Source: Desulfovibrio psychrotolerans (GTDB lineage: Bacteria; Desulfobacterota; Desulfovibrionia; Desulfovibrionales; Desulfovibrionaceae). Taken from it: 64,000 nt of DNA. The notes beneath the pieces are model-generated. The model made no database searches. It saw nothing but the letters and a program-made list of their open reading frames with translations, and was not told the DNA's origin. Shown in pieces: positions 34,895 through 44,756 of the stretch. How positions within the stretch are numbered: position 1 is the stretch's first letter; each line of letters opens with the position of its first letter. Location of the stretch: assembly GCF_013340305.1 (NCBI RefSeq), contig NZ_BLVP01000010.1, forward strand, positions 186,001 through 250,000, read 5' to 3'. The position numbers and the translations under genes were made by a program.

Positions 34895-35680
34895 ATGGCA
34901 GATGATCAGGGACAGCAGAATACGCTTGAGATATTGCTGAAGAATTTCAAGCCCGCAGGATTCTTTTCCAGTGCGGGCAAAAGCACGACACATCAGAGTA
35001 AAAGCGCGGTAAACCAGCGGCAGATTCTATGGGCTGTGCGCACCCTTGCTTCGGGAGCCGTGGAGGTGGTGCCGCTGGTGGGCGGAATGCCTGCTCCCAC
35101 ATCCATGCGGCTTGCCAAGAAGGTGGAACGGCCCCGTTTTGCAGAGCAGTTCTGGCCGGAACCGGATATGTATGTGCGCGATGCCATGCATACGTTTGCG
35201 GGCAAACCCGAGCTTGCCGAATATCCGCAGACCGTTGCGGATACAACCCGGCGGTATCTGCCGCTTGTGCTGGTCTATCTGGCTACGGGACAGCGCGATA
35301 AAGCGGAAACCATCATCGATTTTCTGGTGCAGCACGGTGTGCCGCTCTGCGAAAAGCAGAAGAAGCTGCTCAACCGTGTGGCCGTGGAATTGCGGCGTGC
35401 GGGAGACACGGAAGGCGCGCTGGGCTGCTATGCCTCCATCCGTAAGTATTACGGGGAAGACGAGCACTTGCACTTCAACATCGCCCGTACCCTGTGGGAT
35501 ACAAAGCGGTTTGCCGAGTGTCTGGAGCATCTGGACAAGTGCCTCGCCATAAACCCGAATCTGACCGTAGCCCGGCAGTTCCGCGATAAACTGGCCGCCA
35601 TCCTCGCCAAGGGCGGCAAAACCCCAAAAACCCCCAAAACCCCCATAGTGGTGGACAACAGCTTTTCCATAACCGGATAG
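34895..35680 (+). CDS. Tetratricopeptide-repeat protein
   Basis: 261 residues from the ATG at 34895 (GGAGG at 5 nt). The N-terminal third is basic and of unknown fold. The C-terminal half shows TPR-like helices (LPLVLVYLATGQRDKAETIIDFL, LNRVAVELRRAGDTEGALGCYASI, LHFNIARTLWDTKRFAECLEHLDKCLAINPN). It ends with a GGKTPKTPKTP repeat tail. Cytoplasmic, presumably a protein-interaction scaffold; partner unknown. A methyltransferase gene follows 81 bp later on the same strand. Confidence 0.8.
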   Translation: MADDQGQQNTLEILLKNFKPAGFFSSAGKSTTHQSKSAVNQRQILWAVRTLASGAVEVVPLVGGMPAPTSMRLAKKVERPRFAEQFWPEPDMYVRDAMHTFAGKPELAEYPQTVADTTRRYLPLVLVYLATGQRDKAETIIDFLVQHGVPLCEKQKKLLNRVAVELRRAGDTEGALGCYASIRKYYGEDEHLHFNIARTLWDTKRFAECLEHLDKCLAINPNLTVARQFRDKLAAILAKGGKTPKTPKTPIVVDNSFSITG

Positions 35681-35761
35681 CCGGGGTCTGTTACGGCCGC
35701 AGCAAGGCCATAACGGATTTGAGAAAAGCTCAGGGAAGTCATTCCTTTTCGGAAGGGAGCT

Positions 35762-36463
35762 ATGTCTCAATCGTCCCATACTACGTCAGACGTTCGCATA
35801 AATCCGGGCATAGGGAACTATTTTCTCGGCGACCAGTACCGTTGCCAGGAGAAGTGTATTACCGAGGGGTTCTGGACGGCAGACCGTATAGCGGCAGAAG
35901 TTGATAACGGCTCAAGGCCGGTACTTGACTGGGCGTTGTCCTGCCTGCCTCTGGATACGCGCCTCTCAATACTGGACATCGGCTGTGGTCCGTCACAGAA
36001 AATGGCAAGCCGGCTCGGGCAGTATGATCATATTTCAGTAACAGGGCTGGATTCGGCTGAAGCAACGGCTCTGGCAAAGGCTTTTAATCCAAAAGGAACC
36101 TACCTTGCCTGCGATCTGGATTCAGATGAATCTATCGCGCAGGCTTCAGAAAAAATGACGCTTTTTGATGTTGTCTTTTGCTTTGACGTCATTGAGCACG
36201 TTCTTCATCCAGAAAAAATGCTTCAGCTCATCCGTTTGCATTCCCATAAGGATACCAAGATTTACATCACAACCCTTGAGCGTGATGTATCCAAAAATGC
36301 AGGCAGGCTGGATGAAGGATCCAGAAAGGCCGAGCATGTCAGAGAGTGGAATCAGCATGAGTTTCGTAGTTTTCTGGAATATATGGGCTTTGCCATTCAT
36401 GAGGTAAAAATTACTCCCATGAAGTTTGAACAGCACTGTCAGACCATGCTGTGCTCCATTTGA
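35762..36463 (+). CDS. Class I SAM-dependent methyltransferase
   Basis: 233 residues. Motif I LSILDIGCGPSQKM, the acidic SAM-ribose strand TGLDSAEA, DLDSDESI and post-I FDVVFCFDVIEHVLHPEKML place it in the Methyltransf_11/23 group. The substrate is unknown; proteins of this group act on small molecules, lipids or glycans. AAGGGAG lies just before the ATG. Its base composition is unlike its neighbours (one 60-base line at 36181 is about 43% G+C by hand count), which suggests acquisition from elsewhere. Followed by a strong terminator. Confidence 0.85.
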   Translation: MSQSSHTTSDVRINPGIGNYFLGDQYRCQEKCITEGFWTADRIAAEVDNGSRPVLDWALSCLPLDTRLSILDIGCGPSQKMASRLGQYDHISVTGLDSAEATALAKAFNPKGTYLACDLDSDESIAQASEKMTLFDVVFCFDVIEHVLHPEKMLQLIRLHSHKDTKIYITTLERDVSKNAGRLDEGSRKAEHVREWNQHEFRSFLEYMGFAIHEVKITPMKFEQHCQTMLCSI

Positions 36464-36527
36464 TCCGGTTCTAGGGACAAATGGCCCCGGCTTGTCCCAA
36501 ACACCGCGCCATAACCGGAAATACTAA

Positions 36528-36564
36528 AAACCCCCGCACCAGCCTATTGCCGGTGCGGGGGTTT
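36528..36564. terminator. Bidirectional intrinsic terminator
   Basis: Perfect 13-bp stem AAACCCCCGCACC / GGTGCGGGGGTTT with an 11-nt loop, between the plus-strand methyltransferase and the minus-strand MCP gene. Confidence 0.88.
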
Positions 36565-36583
36565 CTGTACTGTTCCGCATAGC

Positions 36584-39310
36584 CTATTCTTCCCGCATTA
36601 CGCGGATAAGCTGCTGCAATTCTTCGGCCCGCTTGGCCAGTTCCGTAATGGCGCGGTTGGCCTCGTTCATGCCCCGGGCCGTCTCTGCGGCAATGCGGGT
36701 CACATCCTCCACCGCGCGGCCCACTTCCTCGCTGGTGGAAGACTGTTCTTCCGCCGCCGTGGCAATGGACTGCACCTGATCCGCCGTGCCGCTTATAGCG
36801 GTGACAATGGAGCGCAGGGTCTGGCCGGAGTTGGTCGCCAGCCCGGTAGAGGTTTCCACTGCCTGCGCGGCGCGGTTTACACCTTCTATGGAGAGCGATG
36901 CCCCCTGCTGTATGGCGGTAATGGCCTTGCCCACCTCTCCGGTGGCCTGCATGGTTTTTTCCGCCAGCTTGCGCACTTCGTCCGCCACCACGGCAAAGCC
37001 CCTTCCGGCCTCGCCCGCACGGGCGGCCTCTATGGCCGCGTTCAGCGCCAGCAGGTTGGTCTGGTCAGCAATGTCCTGAATAACGGTTATCACGTTGCCC
37101 ACAGCGGCGGTCTGTCCGCCAAGGTTATCCATAAAGCCTTTAAGTTCAGCAGCCTGCGCGCGCATAACGGCAATGGAGGCGATAAGCTGCTCCACTTCCT
37201 GCTGGCCCTCGCTGGCCTGCTTGCGGGCTGTTTCGGCGTTGTCCGCCGCGCTGGCGGCATTGCGGGCCACGTCCATGGAGGTGGCGCTCATCTGTTCCAT
37301 GGCCGCCGCCGTTTCCGAGGCGCGCTCAGACTGGCGGCTGGCCCCGGCAGAGGCACCCTGCACCTGCCCGGACAACGCCCCTGCGGACGAGGCAACCTGC
37401 TCGGCAATATGGATGGCGCGTGAAGCCACGGAGGCTATCTTCTCGTTCTTGGCCTGAATCTCCGCTTCCTGCGCCCGTATGGTGGTAAGGTCGTAGTACA
37501 GGGTAAACGCGCCTATCTGCCGGTTATCCAGATCGAAAATGGGCGTGGCGTTTACGTGCAGCACATGCTCCCTGCCTGCGGCGGCAATGGTCATTTCGCC
37601 CTCGGTTTTGCGGCGCGTGTCCAGTGCTTCGTCCGAGCGTGTCTTGCGGGATTCGTCATTGAAGAAGAACTTGCCCACGGTCTGCCCCATATAAGAGGCG
37701 GCGTCCCCGGTCTTGCCCGTGATTTCCAGAAGCCGTTTGCCCATGAAGGTGATGCGGCGGTCCGTATTCAGGGTCATACAGGGAAAACTGTCGGAAATGG
37801 CGTTGAGTATGCCCTGCGAGAACCCGAGGCGTGTCTTCAGTTCGCCCACCATGTGCTGGATGGATACCTTGAGCAGTTCCAGTTCCGCAGGAAAACTGCC
37901 GTCTATGGACGCCTTGAAGTCGCCATCGGCAACAGCCTTGGCGTAGGCGCCCAGTCGGTTCACAGGCCCCACAATGCGGGAAACCACGGTAACGGCGAGC
38001 ACCGTGCCCGCAAGAATGAACACCAACAGCGCTATGCCGCCCGCCGCCACCATGGAGGTGCGGGTGCTGTCCGCCATGGCCTCCACCTCGCGGCTTATGC
38101 GCATGGCTTCGGCTTCATCCATCTGCGCCACCAGCGCCCAGCGCTGGCCCAGCACGTTCACGGGCTGCCAGGCGGCCAGGGTGCGCACGCCGCGGTAGTC
38201 TTCCGCAAAGCCCTGTCCGGTTTGGCCGCTCAGGGCCTCCTGCACCGGAGCGGTGCGGATGCTTTCCGCAAGCACATCCAGTTCCGTATCATGAAAGCGC
38301 GAGGAGGTCCGGCGTTTGCCGTCCGGGCCTACAAGATAGGTTTCGCCGCTCTCGCCCAGCCCGAAGGTGTCAAACTGTCCCTGATTAAGGAGCATGGCAT
38401 TGAGGGACTTTACAGGAAGCGCAAAGGCGAGGGTGGCAACATACTGCCCGCCGTCGAACACAGGCGTTGCCATAAAGGCGGTAGGGGCGTTGCCCAGTGG
38501 TTCGTAAGGGGCAAAGTCGGTGCTGACTATGCTCTCTCTGCCGTTTTGTCCGGCTTCGTCCGCCAGAGCATAGGCTTTGGCGAGGCCGCTGTCTGCCAGC
38601 GGGCCGCCGGAGATGGTGGAAGCAAAGTCCGGTGCCTTGGTGACGGAGTAGAGCACCTGACCCGTACGCGGCAGAATAAGGTAGATGTCGCGGTAGCCGA
38701 ACCGTTGCGCGTAGTCCAGAAACACGGGGTGAAAGCGCAGGTGGTTGTCGGTGTAGCCGGTGAATACGTTGTCCGCTTCAAGCAGTTCCTGCCTTTTGGC
38801 GTGGTCTGGCTGCGACTGGATGAACAGCTTCCACAGTACCACCGCGTTAGGGTCTGCCGGAACGTAGGCATCGGGCGGAGAGGGCCGGTACTCAGGGGCT
38901 ATGGCCGAATGGGTGGCAAAGGAAGGCTGCGCCAGAAAAGCCGGGCCTGCCACAAGGGCGGCAAGCTCTTTGCGCAAAGGCTCTATGGCATCGGGTGGGG
39001 TTTCCGATTCGTGGCGCACGATTTCAAAATCGTAGGCAAAGGCCAGCGCGGCATCAATGGCGGTGCGCCCCTTGGCAAAGGTGGCAAGCTGGTCTTCCAT
39101 GCCGCGCAGAAGGTCTGCCACCTGCACGGATTTTATGCCGCGCAGGGTGGCGAGCTGGCTCTGGGCGCGAGACTGCAGCGCCTGCGAGCTTGCCTCGCCC
39201 ACTTCGGCCATGCCGCCCGAACCCATTTTCCACATGGTGGCGGCAATGCCCAGCATGCCCAGAACCATGACGGAAAGAACGCTGACAAGCAGTTGCTTTT
39301 TCAGTGTCAT
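36584..39310 (-). CDS. Methyl-accepting chemotaxis protein with large periplasmic sensor and PAS domain
   Basis: 908 residues from [12 protein letters not shown] (39310). TM1 about 5-25; a periplasmic sensor of about 400 residues, dCache-like ([23 protein letters not shown]); TM2 about 425-450 ([17 protein letters not shown]); HAMP; a PAS-type domain ([27 protein letters not shown]); then the MCP signalling domain with hairpin tip [44 protein letters not shown]. It ends [11 protein letters not shown] without a CheR-tether pentapeptide. Ligand unknown. Monocistronic. Confidence 0.92.
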   Translation of the reverse strand: MTLKKQLLVSVLSVMVLGMLGIAATMWKMGSGGMAEVGEASSQALQSRAQSQLATLRGIKSVQVADLLRGMEDQLATFAKGRTAIDAALAFAYDFEIVRHESETPPDAIEPLRKELAALVAGPAFLAQPSFATHSAIAPEYRPSPPDAYVPADPNAVVLWKLFIQSQPDHAKRQELLEADNVFTGYTDNHLRFHPVFLDYAQRFGYRDIYLILPRTGQVLYSVTKAPDFASTISGGPLADSGLAKAYALADEAGQNGRESIVSTDFAPYEPLGNAPTAFMATPVFDGGQYVATLAFALPVKSLNAMLLNQGQFDTFGLGESGETYLVGPDGKRRTSSRFHDTELDVLAESIRTAPVQEALSGQTGQGFAEDYRGVRTLAAWQPVNVLGQRWALVAQMDEAEAMRISREVEAMADSTRTSMVAAGGIALLVFILAGTVLAVTVVSRIVGPVNRLGAYAKAVADGDFKASIDGSFPAELELLKVSIQHMVGELKTRLGFSQGILNAISDSFPCMTLNTDRRITFMGKRLLEITGKTGDAASYMGQTVGKFFFNDESRKTRSDEALDTRRKTEGEMTIAAAGREHVLHVNATPIFDLDNRQIGAFTLYYDLTTIRAQEAEIQAKNEKIASVASRAIHIAEQVASSAGALSGQVQGASAGASRQSERASETAAAMEQMSATSMDVARNAASAADNAETARKQASEGQQEVEQLIASIAVMRAQAAELKGFMDNLGGQTAAVGNVITVIQDIADQTNLLALNAAIEAARAGEAGRGFAVVADEVRKLAEKTMQATGEVGKAITAIQQGASLSIEGVNRAAQAVETSTGLATNSGQTLRSIVTAISGTADQVQSIATAAEEQSSTSEEVGRAVEDVTRIAAETARGMNEANRAITELAKRAEELQQLIRVMREE

Positions 39311-39699
39311 ACTATTTCTGCCTTTCAGGAAGGTGCTTCGCCTGCCTGCTGCGGAAAGGGCCATTCCCTGCATATTCCGTCAGCCGTACAGGCGTTGTGC
39401 CCGTGCCACGTCCGGCCCTCCGATAGTGTGCGCACACTCTTGCTGCCGTCAGGCTCTGCAACCTGAAGACAGCGTATCCCATACATCGTGCGTGTGCGCG
39501 CATGTTCCGGGACCATGCTTCCCGGAAATAATATATCAGACGGCCATAGATGCACATGCAGCCCCCGTTGCAGACATCCGCCATAGAGAGGGGAGAATGT
39601 ATGAGACGCAGTGCCATGTCAATGCCGCATTGTTCAATGCTGCAAAAGTGGCTTCAGCATCAGACAAGATACATTTTTGTAGGTTCCCGCCGTCCGTTT
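39311..39699. other. Gene-free spacer between the DUF4197 and MCP genes
   Basis: About 390 bp, no supported gene. It must carry the MCP promoter (minus strand), but no sigma-28 or sigma-54 consensus was recognised. No tandem repeat array was found here. Confidence 0.5.
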
Positions 39700-40470
39700 T
39701 TATTGCGAAACGGAACCGAACACCTTTTTCAGAATGTCTGAGGTGCGCGCCGCAGGGTTGGTCCGTATCTTGGCCTCTTCTTCCGCCATAATGGTAAATA
39801 TGCCGTGTATGGTTTTATCCGTGACGTAGCCGTCCAGATCCATGGCAGATGCGTCCATGAGCGGACTCAGGCTTTTCAGCTTGCCAGCGTAATTCTTGTA
39901 GGCTCCTGTAACATTGGCCTTTTCGGTAGACTTCTCCACAATGGGGCGGATGCGCGTAGTCAGGTCGCCCGTGGTGGTGCGCTGAAAATAGCGGGTGGCA
40001 GCATCCTTGGGACCGTTCAGTATGGCGCGGGCATCGTCAAACGACATCTCGCTTATAGCCTTGTAGAAGATGGAGGCCGTTTCCGTGGTTGCCTGCTCCG
40101 CCGCGCTGTTCATGGTCTGAATGAAGTTGTCTGCAAGAGCGTCCTGCCCCAGCGAGCGGGCTATCTTTTCTCCTGCCTGCAGGTGCTGCGGCATGGGAAT
40201 GCGGACAGAAGGCGTGTTCAGAAATCCCCCGTCCTTGCCCAGAAAGGAAACGGAGTTCCCCACGGTGGTGCGCAGGGCTTCCTTGAGTCCCTGTGCGATG
40301 TCGCCCGTGGAAAGTCCGGACTGCGCAGCCTGTGTTCCGGTGGTCTGGCTGCCGGGCATAACGGTCTGTTTGAGCGTGTCCATGATGCCCGCCCGTAGCG
40401 GGAGCACGGAAACAAGTAACAGGGCCGCGCACAGGGCGGCGCGGTGGATGAAGGGACGGTATACGCGCAT
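39700..40470 (-). CDS. DUF4197 family exported protein
   Basis: 256 residues with a signal peptide (hydrophobic core AALCAALLLVSVLPL, likely cleavage after LRA). The rest matches the DUF4197 pattern: GDIAQGLKEALRTTVGNSVSFLGKDGGFLNTPSVRIPMPQHL, MNSAAEQATTETASIFYKAI, DDARAILNGPKDAATRYFQ, and TDKTIHGIFTIMAEEEAKIRTNPAARTSDILKKVFG. The family is widespread in proteobacteria, periplasmic, and of unknown function. ATG has AAGGAG at 7 nt. Downstream of the seven-gene operon by 74 bp on the same strand; whether it is part of it is unclear. Confidence 0.85.
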   Translation of the reverse strand: MRVYRPFIHRAALCAALLLVSVLPLRAGIMDTLKQTVMPGSQTTGTQAAQSGLSTGDIAQGLKEALRTTVGNSVSFLGKDGGFLNTPSVRIPMPQHLQAGEKIARSLGQDALADNFIQTMNSAAEQATTETASIFYKAISEMSFDDARAILNGPKDAATRYFQRTTTGDLTTRIRPIVEKSTEKANVTGAYKNYAGKLKSLSPLMDASAMDLDGYVTDKTIHGIFTIMAEEEAKIRTNPAARTSDILKKVFGSVSQ

Positions 40471-40544
40471 GGAAGGTCTCCTTTAAGTGAGCGGAATAAG
40501 GTCAGCATGCGGAGCATACTGCGGATGAGGGGAGAGCGGTAGTA

Positions 40545-41840
40545 TTATTCCGCCGAATCGGCAGAGGAGAGCGGGGTGCAGCAGACATCCTTGGCGCAGA
40601 GCATCTTCTGGAACACGGTCTGCACGTATTTGCCGGAAAGCACATCCGGCAGGGAAAAGCGCAGTGGGTCCGCTTCAGGCAGGTTGCCGGAAAGAGCTAG
40701 AAAAACCTGAGCGGAAAGTTCTTTCAGCGGCTCGACAAGCTGCTCCTGCCACAGGGCGGCGCTCTGCGTCTCCCCAAGGCCGAAGAGGCGGCACTTGAGC
40801 GGCCTGTAAGTGTAGAGCATGCACAGGTCGCTGCACACCGCGCCGTTCGGGTGGGCTTCCTGCGGCGCAGCCGACAGCTCCGCGTCATGGTCGTGCTGTT
40901 CCGCGTCATGGCCGTGCTGCGCCGGGGCATCCTCTTGGGGGGCGGCAGATTCCGTGTTCAGGGGACACAGCGTGTCTGCCGCAGAAAGGCAGTAATCTCC
41001 GGCAAGCCCCTTGCGCGCGTTCCGTTCTCTGCGGGAGGCATCCACGGCACGGCGGATGATCTCGCTGCGCTCCGTGGCGGGAATGAGCGTGTTTATGCGG
41101 CTGCTCAGCACCAGCGCCTCAATGAGGGTAAGCGAAACGGGCGATCGGCAGCACTGGCTGTGGTCGCGTCCGCAGCGCGGGAACGGCGGCAGGCTGTCCA
41201 GCGCGGTTTCCACCTGCGTTTCCAGCGCCAGATAGCTGGTAATGAACGGCGCAAGGTCCACCGTTTTACCGAACTCCAGCGAAGGTTCACACACGGTGAG
41301 GGGGGTGTTCTGCCTGCCATACCGGCGCACGGTGCGCCATTGGTCGTAGTTGGCGGGCTGGGAGCGCAGGCGTTTGAGCGTGCGCGCCGCAAGCTGGTGC
41401 CCCAGTCCCTTGCGCAGCAGGTAGGCGTTCAGCACGGTGCCCGTTCTGCCAATGCCGTGGCGGCAGTGCACATAGACGTGCTTGCCCAGAAAAAGGGCTT
41501 CATCCACCCACTCCAGCGCCTTGTCCAGCGCTTCCAGTTCCGGGGCTTCTTCGTCAATGATGGGAAGATGGTAGACCTCAAAACCGGCCTCCCGTTCTAT
41601 ATTGGCCAGTTCCGTCAGTTCATCGCACAGGTTAAGAATGCACTGTATGCCCTGCGCAGAAAGGGCCTTCAGGTGCGCGCGTGCGTGGGGAGCGGGCCCC
41701 GCGCCCAGATGCGACGTAACCCAGTGCACGGGAAACGCCGGGTCCGGCGCAGGCGTGCCCGAAGGCTCCACGGGACGCATAAAATCCGTAAGGCAGCGTT
41801 TAAGGGTGCACCCCAGTCTGTGCAGCAGCGTCTGTCCCAC
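40545..41840 (-). CDS. Dual-specificity phosphatase fused to a YkgJ-like Cys-cluster domain
   Basis: 431 residues. The N-terminal tyrosine/dual-specificity phosphatase domain (about 35-175) has the P-loop VHCRHGIGRTGT (HCX5R with Cys126 and Arg132) and the general-acid loop region IIDEEAP. The C-terminal half has Cys clusters CGRDHSQCC, GDYCLSAADTLCP and CSDLCMLYTYRPLKCRLFG, which matches the YkgJ signature YxxRPxxCR; a His/Asp-rich insert (HGHDAEQHDHDAE) lies between. GTG start overlapping the upstream gene's stop codon. Last gene of the operon from 50008; probable phosphoprotein phosphatase with a metal or redox-linked tail. Confidence 0.85.
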   Translation of the reverse strand: MGQTLLHRLGCTLKRCLTDFMRPVEPSGTPAPDPAFPVHWVTSHLGAGPAPHARAHLKALSAQGIQCILNLCDELTELANIEREAGFEVYHLPIIDEEAPELEALDKALEWVDEALFLGKHVYVHCRHGIGRTGTVLNAYLLRKGLGHQLAARTLKRLRSQPANYDQWRTVRRYGRQNTPLTVCEPSLEFGKTVDLAPFITSYLALETQVETALDSLPPFPRCGRDHSQCCRSPVSLTLIEALVLSSRINTLIPATERSEIIRRAVDASRRERNARKGLAGDYCLSAADTLCPLNTESAAPQEDAPAQHGHDAEQHDHDAELSAAPQEAHPNGAVCSDLCMLYTYRPLKCRLFGLGETQSAALWQEQLVEPLKELSAQVFLALSGNLPEADPLRFSLPDVLSGKYVQTVFQKMLCAKDVCCTPLSSADSAE

Positions 41841-44311
41841 TATTCGCGGTTCTCCAGTGCGTCAAGGTCCAGCATGAACGCCTGTTCCGCCTCGTCAATC
41901 TGGTCATGGCGGGTCAGCCCCATATCCATCATGCGGGTGCGTGCGAGCAGAAGTCCCAGCAGGGCAAGTCGTTTCTGGATAACAGCATCCGTTTCCGCCG
42001 GGTGCCGTGCATCCAGCATGTCCCCCCGCGTGGTGACGGAAAAGCCGAACCGGGTAAGGATGCGTTCAATAAACGTCAGCCGCAGCACCCGTTGTTCCGG
42101 TCTGCCGCCGCCGCCCTTGAAGCGGAATTTGATGTAGTTCTGCCGGTCGTCCGGCCCGCAAAGGGTGTCTATGATTGAAAAATGGTAGCCCAGCCGCATC
42201 ATCATGTGCATGTAGGTGAGTGAAAGAACAGCATAGCTTGCCAGTTGCGGCGAATCCGGGCTGATGATGCCGCCGCTTATGCGGTCCATTTCCTGCCAGT
42301 CCATGTGGCGCAGATGGGTGGGCCACTGCACCCGGTCGCTGGAAAGCCCGAACCAGAGCGCCCACATGGGAACGGAGCGGATATCGTCCGGCGTTATTTC
42401 CGGCTTGCCTGCTGCGGAATGGAAAAGACCATTTTCCAGATTCAGCAGGTACATGGAGATGGGCACCTCCGTGCGCAGCTTCCGCGCCCCTGCCAGCCCG
42501 CGTCCGGAGCGTCCCACAAGGGTGAACATCTCTTCCACGCCGCGCTCGTGGGCAAACCGCACCAGATCGTGCATAGACCGGCAGAACTCCGGCGCAAAGT
42601 TGTCTGCCAGCGGGTCGGTGAGGTTCAGCTTGGCAATGCGGGGCATAGCAGCGCCCAGCCGCCTCATGGCTCCCAGCGGGCGCGGGGTGACAAAGGTTTT
42701 CTCCGGCAGCGAGTCCGGCTTTCCGGTATGCACGGTGCCCCGCAGCCCGTCCACGGTTATGGTGCTCCCGTGCTGAATGGTATCAAGGCACCCCTCCGCT
42801 TCCACTATCACGGGCAGGCCGAACTCCCGCGCCACAGAGGCGAAATGGCTTGCCCTGCTCCCGCGTTCCGCCACCACGGCCGCAAGCCTGTCCATAACGC
42901 GGGAAAGCGCGGGGCCGAGGTTGCGCGTCACCAGCACGGTTCCGCGGGGCAGATTCTGAATGTCGCTGCACTGCGGAATAACCTGTGCCGTGCCCGCCGT
43001 AAGCGCCGCCGCACCCGCAGGCGTGGCAGAGAGCAGGGCGGGAAGGTCCGGCGGGCCAAAGGGCTCCTCCGGGCTTGCATCGACGGTGCTTATGGCCCGG
43101 CTTTGCACCACATACAGGCGGTTGCGGGTATCCATAACCCACTCCACGTCCTGCGGTGCCCCGAAGAGTGCTTCCAGCCGCATGGTATGTTCCGCCAGCC
43201 GTTTCAGCGTGGGCACGGGCACGGGAAAATCATCCTTCCGCGCAATAATCCTGTGCTGTGGCCTGCGCGAGAGCAGGGCCGTGTGCGCAGCTTCGGAACC
43301 GTCCACCAGTGCCTCGCCCAGCCCTTCCACGGCGTAGGCGGCAAGAACACCGTGCTCCCTGTCCGGTGCGGGCAGGTTATCGTGGCGTTCCGGGTCGCGG
43401 GTGTAAACCACGCCCGCGCAGGCGGCATCCACCATGGGCATTATGAGCACCGCCATGGGCGTTTCGGCGTCCGCAAGTCCGTGCATAATGCGGTAGGCAA
43501 GGGCACGCGGAGCATACTTGGAGGCCACCACGTTCTTCCACGCTTCCACAATGTCGGCGGCGGCCACATTGAGCTGCGAGGCATACTGCCCGGCAAAAGA
43601 GGCCTCGCCGTCTTCCGCCACGGCACTGGAGCGCACCGCCAGCAGCCTGCCCCCTGCCCCAAGCTCCATGGCCGCGATTTCTATCTCGTTGGCAATGGCT
43701 TCCGGCATGTCCGCTTCCTGAATAAGCAGCTGCATTTCATCCGCCAGCGCGGCAAGTTCCGCCGGGTCGGTGAGCCGTATCTGGCGCAGCCGCGCATCCA
43801 GTTGCGGGCGCAGTTCGTTGGCTTCTATGAAATAGTGGTAGGTGCTGGCCGCAACAACCATGGCGGGGGGCAGCGGCAGGTCGGTTTCACGGGCTATGCG
43901 CGCCAGATGCAGCGCTTTGCCGCCGGACTGATTCTCGTGCAGGTGGGCTTCTTCCAGCGGAAAGACAAAGGGCGGGGTTATTTCCGATTCCGGAACCGTT
44001 ACCGCCATGCGCACGTAGAAATGAATCTTGGAAAAATAGTCCTGCAGGTCCATGTACCGGGTGGGTCCCATGGATTGCAGCTGCTCTATGAGTCCGCGCA
44101 GGTTTCTGCCCAGCTCCTCGCACAGCCATTCCACGCGTGCCCAGTCCGCATGTTCCCGCCCGTAGTGAATCTCCTCAAGGTCTGCAATGAGTTCAAGGCA
44201 TCTGTCGTCCAGACGCAGCAGTTCCTTAAAGGCATTGTATTTGTTGCGCAGCAGGGTGCCGGGGGCAAAAGCCTGATACGTCCAGTGCAGGAAGAGTTCG
44301 CGAAACGACAT
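41840..44311 (-). CDS. PEP synthase/PPDK-like phosphotransferase lacking the PEP-binding barrel
   Basis: 823 residues. An N-terminal region (1-120) of unknown fold is followed by a PPDK_N ATP-grasp domain (about 128-410: GGKALHLARI, LAVRSSAVAEDGEASFAGQY, DVEWVMD, QSRAIS) and the swivelling phosphohistidine domain with AERGSRASHFASVAREFGLPVIV, where His489 is the expected phospho-carrier. The last ~270 residues do not show the PEP/pyruvate TIM-barrel motifs (no SxGTNDL or CGE-type segments), so it is not an ordinary PEP synthase. The acceptor is unknown, as in rifampin phosphotransferase-like enzymes. It lies between a response regulator and a phosphatase. Confidence 0.82.
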   Translation of the reverse strand: MSFRELFLHWTYQAFAPGTLLRNKYNAFKELLRLDDRCLELIADLEEIHYGREHADWARVEWLCEELGRNLRGLIEQLQSMGPTRYMDLQDYFSKIHFYVRMAVTVPESEITPPFVFPLEEAHLHENQSGGKALHLARIARETDLPLPPAMVVAASTYHYFIEANELRPQLDARLRQIRLTDPAELAALADEMQLLIQEADMPEAIANEIEIAAMELGAGGRLLAVRSSAVAEDGEASFAGQYASQLNVAAADIVEAWKNVVASKYAPRALAYRIMHGLADAETPMAVLIMPMVDAACAGVVYTRDPERHDNLPAPDREHGVLAAYAVEGLGEALVDGSEAAHTALLSRRPQHRIIARKDDFPVPVPTLKRLAEHTMRLEALFGAPQDVEWVMDTRNRLYVVQSRAISTVDASPEEPFGPPDLPALLSATPAGAAALTAGTAQVIPQCSDIQNLPRGTVLVTRNLGPALSRVMDRLAAVVAERGSRASHFASVAREFGLPVIVEAEGCLDTIQHGSTITVDGLRGTVHTGKPDSLPEKTFVTPRPLGAMRRLGAAMPRIAKLNLTDPLADNFAPEFCRSMHDLVRFAHERGVEEMFTLVGRSGRGLAGARKLRTEVPISMYLLNLENGLFHSAAGKPEITPDDIRSVPMWALWFGLSSDRVQWPTHLRHMDWQEMDRISGGIISPDSPQLASYAVLSLTYMHMMMRLGYHFSIIDTLCGPDDRQNYIKFRFKGGGGRPEQRVLRLTFIERILTRFGFSVTTRGDMLDARHPAETDAVIQKRLALLGLLLARTRMMDMGLTRHDQIDEAEQAFMLDLDALENRE

Positions 44312-44391
44312 GCCGTTCCCTGAAGGTTGGCCCGTCCCCCAAGCCCGGCATGGCGGGTGAACAGGTGTTGCGCGCCGTAAGCGGCCGGTAG

Positions 44392-44751
44392 CTACAGTCC
44401 CATTACCTCATCAACCTTGTCTTCCAGCTCTTCCTTGTCAATGGGTTTCACGCAATACTCGTTGGCACCCAGCTTCAGCGATTCGCGCGCTGTCTCCAGC
44501 GTGGGATACCCGGTGAGCATGATAACCCGTATGTCCGGGCAGCGGCGTTTAAGCTCTTCCAGCACCTGCACCCCTGTCATCTTCCGGAGTTTTATATCCA
44601 GAATGGCAAGGTCCGGGCAGGCTGCCCCGGCGTGGTTTATGGCTTCCTCCTCATCGGTGAATACGGTTACAGAGTGCCCTTTGCGTTCCAGAATACGCTT
44701 AACCAGCACGCCTGCGTCTATCACATCATCCAGTACCAGAATGGAGGCCAT
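44392..44751 (-). CDS. Single-domain response regulator
   Basis: 119 residues, receiver domain only: acidic D8/D9, phospho-acceptor Asp52 (LAILDIKLRKMTG), Thr80 (VIMLTGYPT) and Lys102 (YCVKPID). No output domain, so it works as a phospho-relay or by binding another protein. Its ribosome site (GGAG) lies in the gap after the kinase gene, whose stop is 5 bp away; the kinase is the obvious partner. Confidence 0.93.
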   Translation of the reverse strand: MASILVLDDVIDAGVLVKRILERKGHSVTVFTDEEEAINHAGAACPDLAILDIKLRKMTGVQVLEELKRRCPDIRVIMLTGYPTLETARESLKLGANEYCVKPIDKEELEDKVDEVMGL

Positions 44752-44756
44752 GGGTA

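Noticed and set aside
41840-44311. Phosphoenolpyruvate synthase (ppsA)
   Set aside because: ATP-grasp and phospho-His domains match, but the PEP/pyruvate-binding barrel is missing.
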